From Candidatus Riflebacteria bacterium HGW-Riflebacteria-1 (GTDB lineage: Bacteria > Muiribacteriota > Ozemobacteria > Ozemobacterales > Ozemobacteraceae), in NCBI GenBank assembly GCA_002839445.1, contig PGYB01000024.1, forward strand, positions 38,164 to 102,163: a stretch of 64,000 bases of DNA, given 5' to 3'. The notes under the pieces are model-generated. The model worked only from the letters and a program-made list of their open reading frames with translations. It ran no database searches and was not told where the DNA came from. Shown in pieces: positions 7,681 to 15,346 of this stretch (positions are counted from its first letter, which is position 1; each line of letters opens with the position of its first letter). The position numbers and the translations under genes are program-made.

Positions 7681-8059
7681 GGTGCTTCTGCCTTTTCAAA
7701 TCTTCGTTGAGAAAGACGACGTTTCGCGAATCGTCGCCGAGACACGCGCTGGCTCGTTTGGCCTCTTGCCGCATCGCCGGGACTGCGTCGCGGAAATTGT
7801 GCCCGGGATTTTGATTTACGAAAGCGAGTCAGAAGGTGAGATTTGCCTGGCGGTCGATGAGGGAATTCTGGTCAAGACAGGCTTGAACGTAACCGTCTCC
7901 GTACGTAACGCCATTGGCGGAACAGATCTTGAGCAATTGCGTGAAGAGGTCGAGCGAGAGTTTGTCAATCTGAACGAACGAGAACAGCACATTCGCACGG
8001 TCATGGACAAAATGGAACGTGGTTTAATCACCCGCATGGCAAGGCTTCATCGTGATTGA
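7670..8059 (+). CDS. atpC: N-ATPase subunit epsilon
   Basis: 129 residues with the epsilon beta-sandwich at the N-terminus (MNLKVLLPFQIFVEKDDVSR, then GSFGLLPHRRDCVAEIVPGI, the conserved F-G-x-L-P-x-H turn) and a short helical C-terminus. It forms part of the central stalk with gamma. The ATG lies 11 bases inside the end of atpD and the stop overlaps the start of atpQ, so translation is coupled. Having epsilon directly after beta, at the promoter-proximal end, is a hallmark of N-ATPase operons. Confidence 0.9.
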   Translation: MNLKVLLPFQIFVEKDDVSRIVAETRAGSFGLLPHRRDCVAEIVPGILIYESESEGEICLAVDEGILVKTGLNVTVSVRNAIGGTDLEQLREEVEREFVNLNEREQHIRTVMDKMERGLITRMARLHRD

Positions 8060-8381
8060 AAAAGCTAAAATCAAGGATGCAAAAGAGCAGGCGACCTTCA
8101 GTCATGAGGTTGCAGCAAAGACGAAACGTAAACTCAAGGCGCGGCGCACCCCCACCCCGGGGCTCTGGTTCGGCCTGGGCATGATGGGACTCATCGGCTG
8201 GTCGGTGGTGGTGCCGACATTACTTGGCGCGGCACTTGGCATCTGGCTGGATCAACACCACCCAGGAAGTCATTCCTGGACGCTGACGCTTCTGGTCGCA
8301 GGTCTCTTCATCGGCTGCCTGAATGCCTGGCATTGGGTGGCAAAGGAAAATCAGGATATGCATGAGGATAAAAATGAATGA
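8052..8381 (+). CDS. atpQ: N-ATPase operon membrane protein AtpQ (AtpI-like)
   Basis: 109 residues: a basic cytoplasmic N-terminus of ~40 residues, then two hydrophobic helices (GLWFGLGMMGLIGWSVVVP and a second around 80-97) with the G-x-x-L-G-x-W-L-D loop between them. This is the AtpI-like family member found only in N-ATPase operons and named AtpQ. AtpI homologues help c-ring assembly or Mg2+ supply in other systems; the role here is inferred. The start is a GTG overlapping the atpC stop by 8 bases, and the gene overlaps atpR by 8 bases. Confidence 0.85.
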   Translation: MIEKAKIKDAKEQATFSHEVAAKTKRKLKARRTPTPGLWFGLGMMGLIGWSVVVPTLLGAALGIWLDQHHPGSHSWTLTLLVAGLFIGCLNAWHWVAKENQDMHEDKNE

Positions 8382-8679
8382 AACAATCAGTCTGGTTATG
8401 GCTTTGGCGGGTGGCATTACCCTTGGAGTAATGTTCTTTGCAGGTCTCTGGTGGACGGTTAATCGTGGGGTGTCTTCAGAATACCCCGTATTGTGGTTCT
8501 TCAGCAGTCTGATGCTGCGAACAGTTATCGCCCTGACCGGGTTCCATTATTTTGCCGGGGGTTCCAGCGGAAAGCTGTTTATGTGCCTTTTCGGCTTTTT
8601 CGTTGCCCACCAGCTCGTGATCTGGTTTACCAGAACAGCGGAAAGAAAAATCATTCCTGACCCAGGAGCTCCGATATGA
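8374..8679 (+). CDS. atpR: N-ATPase operon membrane protein AtpR
   Basis: 101 residues with three hydrophobic segments, starting MNETISLVMALAGGITLGVM and including SSLMLRTVIALTGFHYFAGG with the conserved Arg in the middle helix typical of AtpR. AtpR is a small protein specific to N-ATPase operons; the Arg has been proposed to interact with the c-subunit carboxylates during rotor assembly. I start at 8374, where GAGG precedes at good spacing and the preceding gene ends, rather than at the upstream in-frame ATG at 8323. The stop overlaps the atpB start (ATATGA). Confidence 0.85.
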   Translation: MNETISLVMALAGGITLGVMFFAGLWWTVNRGVSSEYPVLWFFSSLMLRTVIALTGFHYFAGGSSGKLFMCLFGFFVAHQLVIWFTRTAERKIIPDPGAPI

Positions 8680-9371
8680 ACCTTAGTCCGGATGAGGTGG
8701 TCTACTGGCAATACGGGGTGATCAATCTCAATGCAACCATTGTGTTCACCTGGGCTCTGATGATCGTGTTGGCCGTCTCGGCAAAACTCATCACCCGCCG
8801 CCTTTCCACGAGCCTGCAGCGTTCGCGCTGGCAAAATCTTCTGGAAATAATTGTCACCAGTATTCTGCAACAAATTGAAGATGTCGGTTTGAACGAGCCG
8901 CGCAAATATCTCGACTTCCTGGGAACCCTGTTTCTGTTTGTCGCCGCAGCAAGCCTGGGCACAGTCATTCCCGGATATCAACCGCCGACCGGCTCTCTCT
9001 CAACCACGGCAGCGCTCGCGCTGTCTGTATTTGCAGCCGTACCGTTCTTCGGCATCAAAGCGCAGGGATTTGGGAACTATATGAAATCCTACATGGCACC
9101 GACGTTCATCATGCTGCCATTTAACATCATCAGCGAAATTTCACGCACCCTGGCCCTCGCCATTCGACTGTTCGGCAACATGATGAGCGGGGGAATGATC
9201 ATCGGAATACTGCTTTCCCTTACGCCCTTCCTTTTTCCGATCGTTATGACAGTACTCGGTCTGCTCACCGGTATGGTGCAGGCCTACATCTTCAGCATTC
9301 TGGCAACGGTTTACATCGCCGCCGCCACACGAGTTCGCAAACCTGCGCCACAGCCCGAAGCTGCATCTTGA
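8676..9371 (+). CDS. atpB: N-ATPase membrane subunit a
   Basis: 231 residues, multi-spanning. The helix with the essential stator arginine is clear: LALAIRLFGNMMSGGMIIGI, matching the A-x-R-L-F-x-N-M-x-x-G signature of subunit a. The Arg faces the c-ring carboxylates and separates the two ion half-channels. The N-terminal region EVVYWQYGVINLNATIVFTW is typical of N-ATPase a subunits, which are shorter than the F-type. The gene overlaps atpR by 4 bases and is followed by atpE after a short gap with CAGGAGAA. Confidence 0.95.
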   Translation: MNLSPDEVVYWQYGVINLNATIVFTWALMIVLAVSAKLITRRLSTSLQRSRWQNLLEIIVTSILQQIEDVGLNEPRKYLDFLGTLFLFVAAASLGTVIPGYQPPTGSLSTTAALALSVFAAVPFFGIKAQGFGNYMKSYMAPTFIMLPFNIISEISRTLALAIRLFGNMMSGGMIIGILLSLTPFLFPIVMTVLGLLTGMVQAYIFSILATVYIAAATRVRKPAPQPEAAS

Positions 9372-9389
9372 CCAAATTCAGGAGAATAT

Positions 9390-9671
9390 ATGGATAGTAT
9401 GACAATGATCGCGATAGCCTCAATTGTAATGGCTGGTTTCACAACGGGCATCGGCTGTCTGGGCCCGGCCATAGCCGAAGGAAAAGCGGTGGCTACCGCC
9501 TTGAATTCTCTGGCTCAACAACCCGATGCCTCACCGACGATTACCAGAACCTTGTTCGTTGGCCTCGCAATGATCGAATCAACGGCTATCTACTGTTTCG
9601 TGCTGTCAATGATTCTCATTTTTGCCAACCCCTTCTGGAACCACATTATCGCAAAAGCGGCGGAAAAATAA
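9390..9671 (+). CDS. atpE: N-ATPase rotor subunit c
   Basis: 93 residues forming a two-helix hairpin. Helix 1 has the glycine-rich GPAIAEGKAV with an acidic Glu30 where Na+-type F-ATPases have Gln. The polar loop is LAQQPD, and helix 2 has the ion-binding FVGLAMIESTAIY with Glu63, Ser64, Thr65 and Tyr68. The E-S-T-x-x-Y set is the Na+ ligand pattern, but the presence of two carboxylates per hairpin is peculiar to N-ATPases; the ion has been argued to be Na+ from sequence, while H+ has been reported for a studied N-type ring. Sequence alone does not decide. Start ATG follows CAGGAGAATAT. Confidence 0.95.
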   Translation: MDSMTMIAIASIVMAGFTTGIGCLGPAIAEGKAVATALNSLAQQPDASPTITRTLFVGLAMIESTAIYCFVLSMILIFANPFWNHIIAKAAEK

Positions 9672-9674
9672 ACC

Positions 9675-10505
9675 ATGGCAATTGATTGGTTTACCATTGT
9701 CGCGCAGGCATTCAACTTTCTCATCCTGATGTGGTTGTTGAAGTATTTTCTTTACCAGCCGATCCTAAATGCCATCGACGAGCGAGAGAAATTGATCGCA
9801 ACAAAACTCGGAGATGCCGATCTGAAAATGGTCGAAGCTCAGAAAGAAAAAGACGAGTTCAAGCAGAAGCGCGAAGAGATTGACCAGAAACGCGCTGACC
9901 TTTTCCGCCAGGCGACGGAAGAAGCAAATGTCCTTCGCCAGCGACTCATCGATGAAGCCAGACAAGCTGCTGAGGCTCTGAGTGCGAAACGCCAGGTGAC
10001 ATTGCGAAACGAAGAACGTGACTTACATCAGGCCATCAGAAGCAGAACACAAATGGAGGTCTTTGACATCGCCAGAAAGGTGCTGGCCGACCTCGCCACG
10101 GCAAGCCTGGAAGAACGCCTGGGCGAAGTGTTCACCCGTCGCTTGCGAGAGATGGATGACCAGACGCGAGCAGGGCTCGCCGAAATCGTTAAAACAGCGG
10201 CCGAACCAGTTCTCATACGCAGTGCCTTTGATCTGCCGGCGGAACAACGCGCCACCATCCAGAATGCTCTTAATATAACCTTTTCGGCAGAGGTCCGTGT
10301 CCGCTTTGAGACAGCGCCAGATCTGATCGGCGGGGTTGAACTCATCGCCAACGGACAAAAGGTTGCGTGGAGCATTGCTGATTATCTTACCTCTCTCGAA
10401 AGGGGGATAGAGGCACTTCTGCAGGAGAAAAGCAAACCTGTCGCCAAAGCGGATGCAAAATCAGAAAAAACAGAAAAATCCGAAACGGCGGCCAAAACGC
10501 CATGA
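9675..10505 (+). CDS. atpF: N-ATPase peripheral stalk subunit b with delta-like C-terminus
   Basis: 276 residues, about 100 more than a usual b subunit. There is an N-terminal membrane helix (FNFLILMWLLKYFLYQPIL), then a long charged coiled coil (~40-150), then a globular C-terminal part with LIGGVELIANGQKVAWSIAD at ~215-234. That last stretch is the conserved end of subunit delta (G-G-x-x-I-x-x-G). The operon has no separate delta gene, so this protein joins both functions, as known for N-ATPases. The Lys/Ala/Glu-rich tail is low complexity. The gene overlaps atpA by 4 bases. Confidence 0.95.
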   Translation: MAIDWFTIVAQAFNFLILMWLLKYFLYQPILNAIDEREKLIATKLGDADLKMVEAQKEKDEFKQKREEIDQKRADLFRQATEEANVLRQRLIDEARQAAEALSAKRQVTLRNEERDLHQAIRSRTQMEVFDIARKVLADLATASLEERLGEVFTRRLREMDDQTRAGLAEIVKTAAEPVLIRSAFDLPAEQRATIQNALNITFSAEVRVRFETAPDLIGGVELIANGQKVAWSIADYLTSLERGIEALLQEKSKPVAKADAKSEKTEKSETAAKTP

Positions 10506-12091
10506 ACATGGAACCAGAGAGCCTGCAGAATATTTTTGACAGCGTGTTCGCGGAGATTCGCCAGGTGCGCGAAACGCTCAACCCACAACTGCGACCGCAG
10601 GAGGTGGGCACAATCACAAGTGTCGCCACCGGTATCGCCAAGGTGGCGGGCCTTCCCGGGGTGGGATTTGATGAGCTGGTGATCTTTCCCGGCAACATTA
10701 CCGGCATTGCCTTCAATGTTGATGCCGACGAGTTGAGTGTCGTTCTGCTCGGTGAATACTGGCATCTTCAGGTTGGCGATGAAGTCCGAAGAACTGGTCG
10801 GGTCATGGACGTGGCTGTGGGCGAGGGTTTGCTGGGGCGTGTCATCGATCCGCTCGGTCGGCCTCTCGATAATAAAGGGACAGTGACGTCTTCCGGGCGA
10901 CTGCCCATCGAGCGTCCTGCCGCGCCGATCATGTCGCGAGACCCGGTTCGGGTGCCACTCCAGACTGGTCTCAAAGTCATCGATGCGCTGATTCCAATCG
11001 GTCGTGGTCAGCGCGAATTGATTCTCGGTGACCGTCAGACGGGCAAAACCGCTATTGCGATCGACACGATCCTCAATCAGCGCGACCAGAATGTGCTCTG
11101 CGTCTACTGCGCCATCGGTCAGCGCGCCTCCGCCGTTGCGAAGGCCGTGGCAACACTTAGAGAGAAGGGCGCGATGGATTACACCGTCATCGTTGTGGCC
11201 GAGGGCAACGATCCGCCCGGTCTCGCTTACATCGCACCTTATGCTGCGACAAGCATCGCGGAGTTTTTCATGGAAGCAGGCCGCGATGTGCTGATCGTGT
11301 ATGATGATCTCACCCATCACGCGCGCGCCTATCGTGAGCTTTCGCTCATATTGCGCCGTCCGCCCGGCCGCGAAGCATTTCCCGGCGATATTTTCTATAT
11401 CCACTCGCGTCTGCTTGAACGTGCGACGCACTTGCGCGAGAACCTCGGTGGCGGCTCCCTCACCGCCTTGCCCATCATCGAAACTGAAGCGCAGAACATT
11501 TCCGCCTATATCCCGACCAATTTGATTTCCATTACAGATGGGCAGATTTACCTCTCGCCATCGCTGTTCGAATTAGGCGTGCTGCCGGCAGTCGATGTCG
11601 GAAAGTCGGTTTCGCGAGTTGGCAGTAAAGCGCAGCTCCCGGCCTACCGCGTGGCGGCAGGATCTTTGAAGCTAGACTACGCGCAGTTTGAGGAACTCGA
11701 AACGTTTTCCCGCTTCGGAGCCCGCCTGGATGAAGATACTCGTAAAATCATCGACCATGGCCGGCGAATTCGCGCCTGCCTCAAGCAGCCTGAATTCGCC
11801 CCGGTTTCCGTGCCAGCGCAAATTGCCGTGCTGTTGGCTCTGGGCGCAGAACTCTTCGACCGCGTGCCGCTTGACCAGATGCGCAACGCTGAACACGCCC
11901 TCGAAAAAGCATCGGCAAGTTTTCCCGCTGAGGTGCTTGAGCGACTTAACACAGCAGAAAAATTGAGCGACGAGGACCGGGAAAAAATTATCGAGATTGC
12001 GCGCCAGGCGCTGGCCAGCTTTCAGCCTGCGACTGAACCCGGTAAAGAGGAAAGTGAGGAAAATGAGGAAAAAGAGGCAGAAGAGACATGA
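10502..12091 (+). CDS. atpA: N-ATPase (N1) subunit alpha
   Basis: 529 residues. Alpha carries a non-catalytic nucleotide site: Walker A GDRQTGKT at 176-183, the alpha-specific form, and the catalytic-interface arginine in the YIPTNLISITDGQIYL / PAVDVGKSVSRVGS region. The N-terminal beta-barrel and nucleotide-binding and C-terminal helical domains are all full length. The end is an acidic Glu/Lys tail not found in housekeeping alpha subunits. Two ATGs are close (10502, 10508); both fit. The stop overlaps atpG by 4 bases (ATGA). Base composition here is higher in G+C than in the flanking copper ATPase and repeat region, in line with arrival as one transferred operon. Confidence 0.95.
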   Translation: MNMEPESLQNIFDSVFAEIRQVRETLNPQLRPQEVGTITSVATGIAKVAGLPGVGFDELVIFPGNITGIAFNVDADELSVVLLGEYWHLQVGDEVRRTGRVMDVAVGEGLLGRVIDPLGRPLDNKGTVTSSGRLPIERPAAPIMSRDPVRVPLQTGLKVIDALIPIGRGQRELILGDRQTGKTAIAIDTILNQRDQNVLCVYCAIGQRASAVAKAVATLREKGAMDYTVIVVAEGNDPPGLAYIAPYAATSIAEFFMEAGRDVLIVYDDLTHHARAYRELSLILRRPPGREAFPGDIFYIHSRLLERATHLRENLGGGSLTALPIIETEAQNISAYIPTNLISITDGQIYLSPSLFELGVLPAVDVGKSVSRVGSKAQLPAYRVAAGSLKLDYAQFEELETFSRFGARLDEDTRKIIDHGRRIRACLKQPEFAPVSVPAQIAVLLALGAELFDRVPLDQMRNAEHALEKASASFPAEVLERLNTAEKLSDEDREKIIEIARQALASFQPATEPGKEESEENEEKEAEET

Positions 12092-12999
12092 GTGATACCA
12101 GCGCAAGTCTGCGCCGTAAGATGCTGGGGGCTGGGGATCTCCTGACCGTGGTCAGCACCATGAAGGTCATGGCCGCCGCCAATATTGTGCAATACGAAAA
12201 ATCTGTGGCAGCGCTGGGCGACTACTATCGAACGGTAGAAATTGGCTTGTGCGCCTGCTTACGACAAAGAGAGTTATCTGCCAGGGTTGTCGAAAGAAAA
12301 AAAACATCCGTTGCCGGTGCCATTGTGTTCGGCTCAGACCAGGGCCTGGTAGGGCAATTCAATGATACGGTGACCGATTATGCCGCTGAGATTCTGGCAG
12401 CTCGACCCGACAATCCTGTGATCTGGGCTGTCGGTGAGCGTGTCCACGCCAGGTTGGTCGCCGCCGGCCTGTCACCTGTCGACCTTTTCCCGGTGCCGAA
12501 TTCAGTCAAGGCAATCACTCCGCTCGTCATGAAAATTCTCATGGCGAGCGAAAAGCGCCGAAACAAAGGTGAAATCTCTGAACTCAACCTTTTTTATCAT
12601 CATCAGACATCCGGTACAGCCTATGCGCCAGTCAGCCAGCGACTGCTGCCGCTCGATGAAACCTGGCGGCAAAATCTTTTAAAGCTCCCCTGGCCGACAA
12701 AAACTCTGCCTGAGGTCATGGGTGATAACAGCGCGACATTGCAGGCACTTATCCGCAGCTATCTCTTCGTCTCGATTTTCCGGGCCTGTGCCGAATCCCT
12801 TGCCAGCGAGAACGCGAGCCGGCTGGCGGCGATGCAGCGCGCCGAAAAAAACATCAGTGAATTACTCGATGAACTCACCGGCAACTTTCATCGCCTGCGG
12901 CAAAGCGGCATCGACGAGGAACTTTTCGACGTCATCGCCGGTTTCGAAGCGCTGAACGAGAATGAAAATGCAGGACATTGTCCAAAACAAAACCGGTAA
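12088..12999 (+). CDS. atpG: N-ATPase central stalk subunit gamma
   Basis: 303 residues. The two long helices that form the rotating axle are at the ends (residues ~1-55, with VVSTMKVMAAANIVQYEKSV, and ~210-290), around a Rossmann-like middle with IVFGSDQGLVGQFN. The K-V-M-A-A and S-D-x-G-L-x-G-x-x-N signatures are characteristic of gamma. It is the last gene of the nine-gene operon. No clear intrinsic terminator follows; the next 280 bases carry the promoter of the following gene. Confidence 0.9.
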   Translation: MSDTSASLRRKMLGAGDLLTVVSTMKVMAAANIVQYEKSVAALGDYYRTVEIGLCACLRQRELSARVVERKKTSVAGAIVFGSDQGLVGQFNDTVTDYAAEILAARPDNPVIWAVGERVHARLVAAGLSPVDLFPVPNSVKAITPLVMKILMASEKRRNKGEISELNLFYHHQTSGTAYAPVSQRLLPLDETWRQNLLKLPWPTKTLPEVMGDNSATLQALIRSYLFVSIFRACAESLASENASRLAAMQRAEKNISELLDELTGNFHRLRQSGIDEELFDVIAGFEALNENENAGHCPKQNR

Positions 13000-13156
13000 C
13001 TACATTTTCCTTGCCGTAAATCCCCCCCCTCAAAAAACCGCCCGTCAATTGATAGCCGATAGTCACTCGAAAAATCCGGCCATTCCCTAGAAAAAATTGT
13101 CCTGTTATTCTTTTCGGAATCTTATCATTTTGCAACCGACTGGCTAAACTCAAGGC

Positions 13157-13184
13157 TTGATATACGCAACTTTTATAGTATACT
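13157..13184 (+). promoter_or_regulatory. Sigma-70-type promoter of the dehydrogenase gene
   Basis: TTGATA (13157-13162), a 16-base spacer and TATACT (13179-13184) are close to the sigma-70 consensus. Transcription would begin near 13191, leaving a ~97-base leader that contains a small hairpin (CTTTTCA/TGAAAAG, 13205-13224). The rest of 13000-13287 shows nothing else. Confidence 0.65.
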
Positions 13185-13287
13185 TGCCCGTGAAGCCCAA
13201 AGACCTTTTCATGGTTTTGAAAAGTGTTGCAAGCTGTAAGTCTTCTGGAAAAGCTCATAAGAATAATTCAATAACAGGAGAAATGAT

Positions 13288-14343
13288 GTGAAGAAAGAAA
13301 ATGTTAAGATCGCGATCTGGGGTTTTGGTGCCATGGGAAGCGGCATGGCGGAAGTGTTGCTGCGCAAGAAAGGCGTCGATATCGTCGGCGTCTGCGATAT
13401 TCACCCCGACCGTGCCGGCAAAAGCATGTTTGAAGTACTTGGCACTCCCAAAGGAAAGCACAAAGACGTAATTATCCAGAGCGACATCAAAAAAACCATC
13501 AGCAAAAAATCAGCTGATCTAGTGCTGCTTTGCACTGACAGTTTTACCAGCAAGTCCTTTGACAAGATCAAGCTGATCGTCGAACTCGGCATCAATGTCA
13601 TTACCACGGCCGAAGAAATGGCTTATCCCAAGGCCAAAGAACCAAAGCTTTCAGCCGAGATGGATAAGCTGGCAAAGGCCAATGGCGTCAGCATTCTGGG
13701 CACCGGCATCAACCCCGGCCTCATAATGGACCTTCTCGTGGTATTGATGAGCGGAGCCTGCACCGATGTTGAATTCGTCAAGGCCGAGCGCGTCAACAGC
13801 CTTTCTCCCTTTGGCCCGGCCGTCATGGAAGAACAGGGCGTTGGCATTACTCTCGCCGAATTCGAAAAACAGTCAAAAGCTGGTCATCTCGCTGGTCACG
13901 TCGGCTTCAACGAATCAATCAGCATGATCTGCGACGCCATCGGCTGGAAACTCGACAAACCTGTCGAGCAGACCATGGCTCCGATAGTTTCAAAAGTTCT
14001 GCGCAAGACCAAATATGCCGAAGTTAAACCCGGTAACGTTGCTGGCTGCACCATGAAGGGCTTCGGCTATGTCAACGGCAAGCTCGCGGTTGAAATGAAC
14101 CACCCGCAGCAGATTGAACCCGAACTCGAAGGCACAGATACCGGCGATTACGTCATCATCAAAGGCACTCCAAACGTTAACCTGTCGAACAAGCCCGAAA
14201 TACCTGGCGGCATCGGCACAATAGCCATGTGCATCAACATGATTCCACAGGTCATCAATGCCAGACCCGGCCTGCATACCATGCTCGACCTGCCGGTTCC
14301 GCGCGCCATCATGGGCGACATGCGCGAACAGATTCACGATTGA
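13288..14343 (+). CDS. 2,4-diaminopentanoate dehydrogenase-like oxidoreductase
   Basis: 351 residues. The N-terminus has an NAD(P)-binding Rossmann fold (IAIWGFGAMGSGMAEVLLRK, G-x-G-x-x-G-x-x-M), followed by VVGVCDI-type strand 2 and the family motifs ITTAEEMAYP (~107-116) and GTGINPGLIMDLLV. These match the dihydrodipicolinate-reductase-like enzymes that oxidise 2,4-diaminopentanoate in the ornithine-fermentation pathway (Ord). The other pathway genes (ornithine aminomutase, OrtAB thiolase) are not nearby, so the substrate is uncertain and it may act on another amino acid. Translation starts at GTG 13288 with AGGAG 8 bases upstream; an ATG ATG just before it runs into TGA. It has its own promoter and terminator and is monocistronic. 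Confidence 0.75.
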   Translation: MKKENVKIAIWGFGAMGSGMAEVLLRKKGVDIVGVCDIHPDRAGKSMFEVLGTPKGKHKDVIIQSDIKKTISKKSADLVLLCTDSFTSKSFDKIKLIVELGINVITTAEEMAYPKAKEPKLSAEMDKLAKANGVSILGTGINPGLIMDLLVVLMSGACTDVEFVKAERVNSLSPFGPAVMEEQGVGITLAEFEKQSKAGHLAGHVGFNESISMICDAIGWKLDKPVEQTMAPIVSKVLRKTKYAEVKPGNVAGCTMKGFGYVNGKLAVEMNHPQQIEPELEGTDTGDYVIIKGTPNVNLSNKPEIPGGIGTIAMCINMIPQVINARPGLHTMLDLPVPRAIMGDMREQIHD

Positions 14344-14363
14344 TATTTAACCTGACTTCTTTG

Positions 14364-14396
14364 ACGGGGGCAGAAACACAAGGTTTCTGCCCCCGT
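14364..14396 (+). terminator. Intrinsic terminator after the dehydrogenase gene
   Basis: A perfect 14-base stem (ACGGGGGCAGAAAC paired with GTTTCTGCCCCCGT) with a 5-base loop lies 20 bases after the stop codon. The 3' tail is only moderately T-rich (tctgtatt). Confidence 0.85.
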
Positions 14397-14429
14397 TCTG
14401 TATTATCTGGCATTAACCCGAGGCGTCCA

Positions 14430-14704
14430 ATACCATCATCATTTGTTTGGCGATCAGATGGCGAACTTATACTATTCACAGAAAATTCGTTCACAGCGAA
14501 AAACTGGATATCGTTCTCGTCTTTGTAATTGCCAGCAACGACGAGAACGATTATGGAAGGCTTAATTTGTCATTCTGCACGCAGCAAAGTCGCAGAATCC
14601 ATGACTTTACCGGCATTCTGGATCCTGCGACTCCGCGCAGGATGACGATTACGACGTGCAGGATGTAATAGTGCGAGAACGAACGAAATAAGTAGAATTG
14701 GTAT
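14430..14704 (+). mobile_element. MITE-like non-coding element, copy A
   Basis: Matches the reverse complement of 31085-31371 over most of its length: ttcgttcacagcgaaaaact, cgacgagaacgattatgga, ggcttaatttgtcattctgc and agtagaattggtat are shared in the same order. The ends are an inverted repeat: ATACCAT at the left and GAATTGGTAT at the right. The left ~45 bases differ from copy C, so that end is less sure. The core (14570-14647) has two hairpins, ATTCTGC/GCAGAAT and ATCCTGCG/CGCAGGAT. It has no coding capacity. The element fills most of the 380-base gap between the dehydrogenase gene and the next gene. Confidence 0.8.
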
Positions 14705-14722
14705 TAATTGTCAGGCTCAGGG

Positions 14723-15259
14723 TTACTGGTCGGTGCTGAAATCTGCCGGCAGGTCGGTTGACGGGCTGGCAATGGGCAGCGTAGAGCTGGCGGCCGGCTC
14801 GGCATGCTGCATGCATGGGCAATCTGGCGCGACTTCGGTTTCGATCTTGCGATATTTTGTCCAGACGCCACCTTCGTCGCCGCTCACATTGTAACCGAGC
14901 ACTTTTATGCGCATTCCGCGCTTTAAAAAACCATCGTCAGCTGGGTGATTGAGAGTGACACTGTATTTTTCCTGTTTGCCAAGCTTGATACCGGGCATAA
15001 AATCTGGGTCGGGCTCAATTTCACCTTCGGCCAGAGTTACATTGCAATCTACCAGTTCGACTTCGTAGTGCGCAGGGAAAGTGCGATCGCCGCCAAGAGA
15101 GCCACTCATGCCCCATACGCCTTTCTCGGTGACTTCGGGCACCCATTCTATAATCGCGACAAGCCCTTCGATATCAAGTTCCGGCTGCGGTGCCATCGGT
15201 GCGGTTGTGCCGGCAGCAGCAAATGCAATAACCATTATAATCGTTAACAGAAATCTCAT
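14723..15259 (-). CDS. Secreted protein of unknown function
   Basis: 178 residues from the chosen start. An N-terminal signal peptide (MRFLLTIIMVIAFAAAGTTA) is followed by a mature part with D-I-E-G-L and G-x-x-x-G-G-D-R-T-F-P stretches, beta-rich in appearance, and a Ser/Pro-rich end. There are three Cys in the mature part (one near residue 71 and a close pair CPC near 146-148) that could form a disulfide. I start at 15259 because GAGGTGCATG gives the best spacing; the in-frame ATG three bases upstream is equally possible, and the frame is open to 15295. I do not recognise a family. It stands alone, between MITE copy A and the Sel1 gene. Confidence 0.6.
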   Translation of the reverse strand: MRFLLTIIMVIAFAAAGTTAPMAPQPELDIEGLVAIIEWVPEVTEKGVWGMSGSLGGDRTFPAHYEVELVDCNVTLAEGEIEPDPDFMPGIKLGKQEKYSVTLNHPADDGFLKRGMRIKVLGYNVSGDEGGVWTKYRKIETEVAPDCPCMQHAEPAASSTLPIASPSTDLPADFSTDQ

Positions 15260-15346
15260 CATGCACCTCAATAATTTGTCTATTTGTATAAACACTGTTT
15301 AAATGGGGTTCTGCCTGTGATAGCGGCAGAGCAAAGCCTGCCAGTG

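Noticed and set aside
10382..11431. 349-codon minus-strand ORF opposite atpF/atpA
   Set aside because: It is the antisense shadow of two certain ATPase genes; no domain pattern and no start signal.
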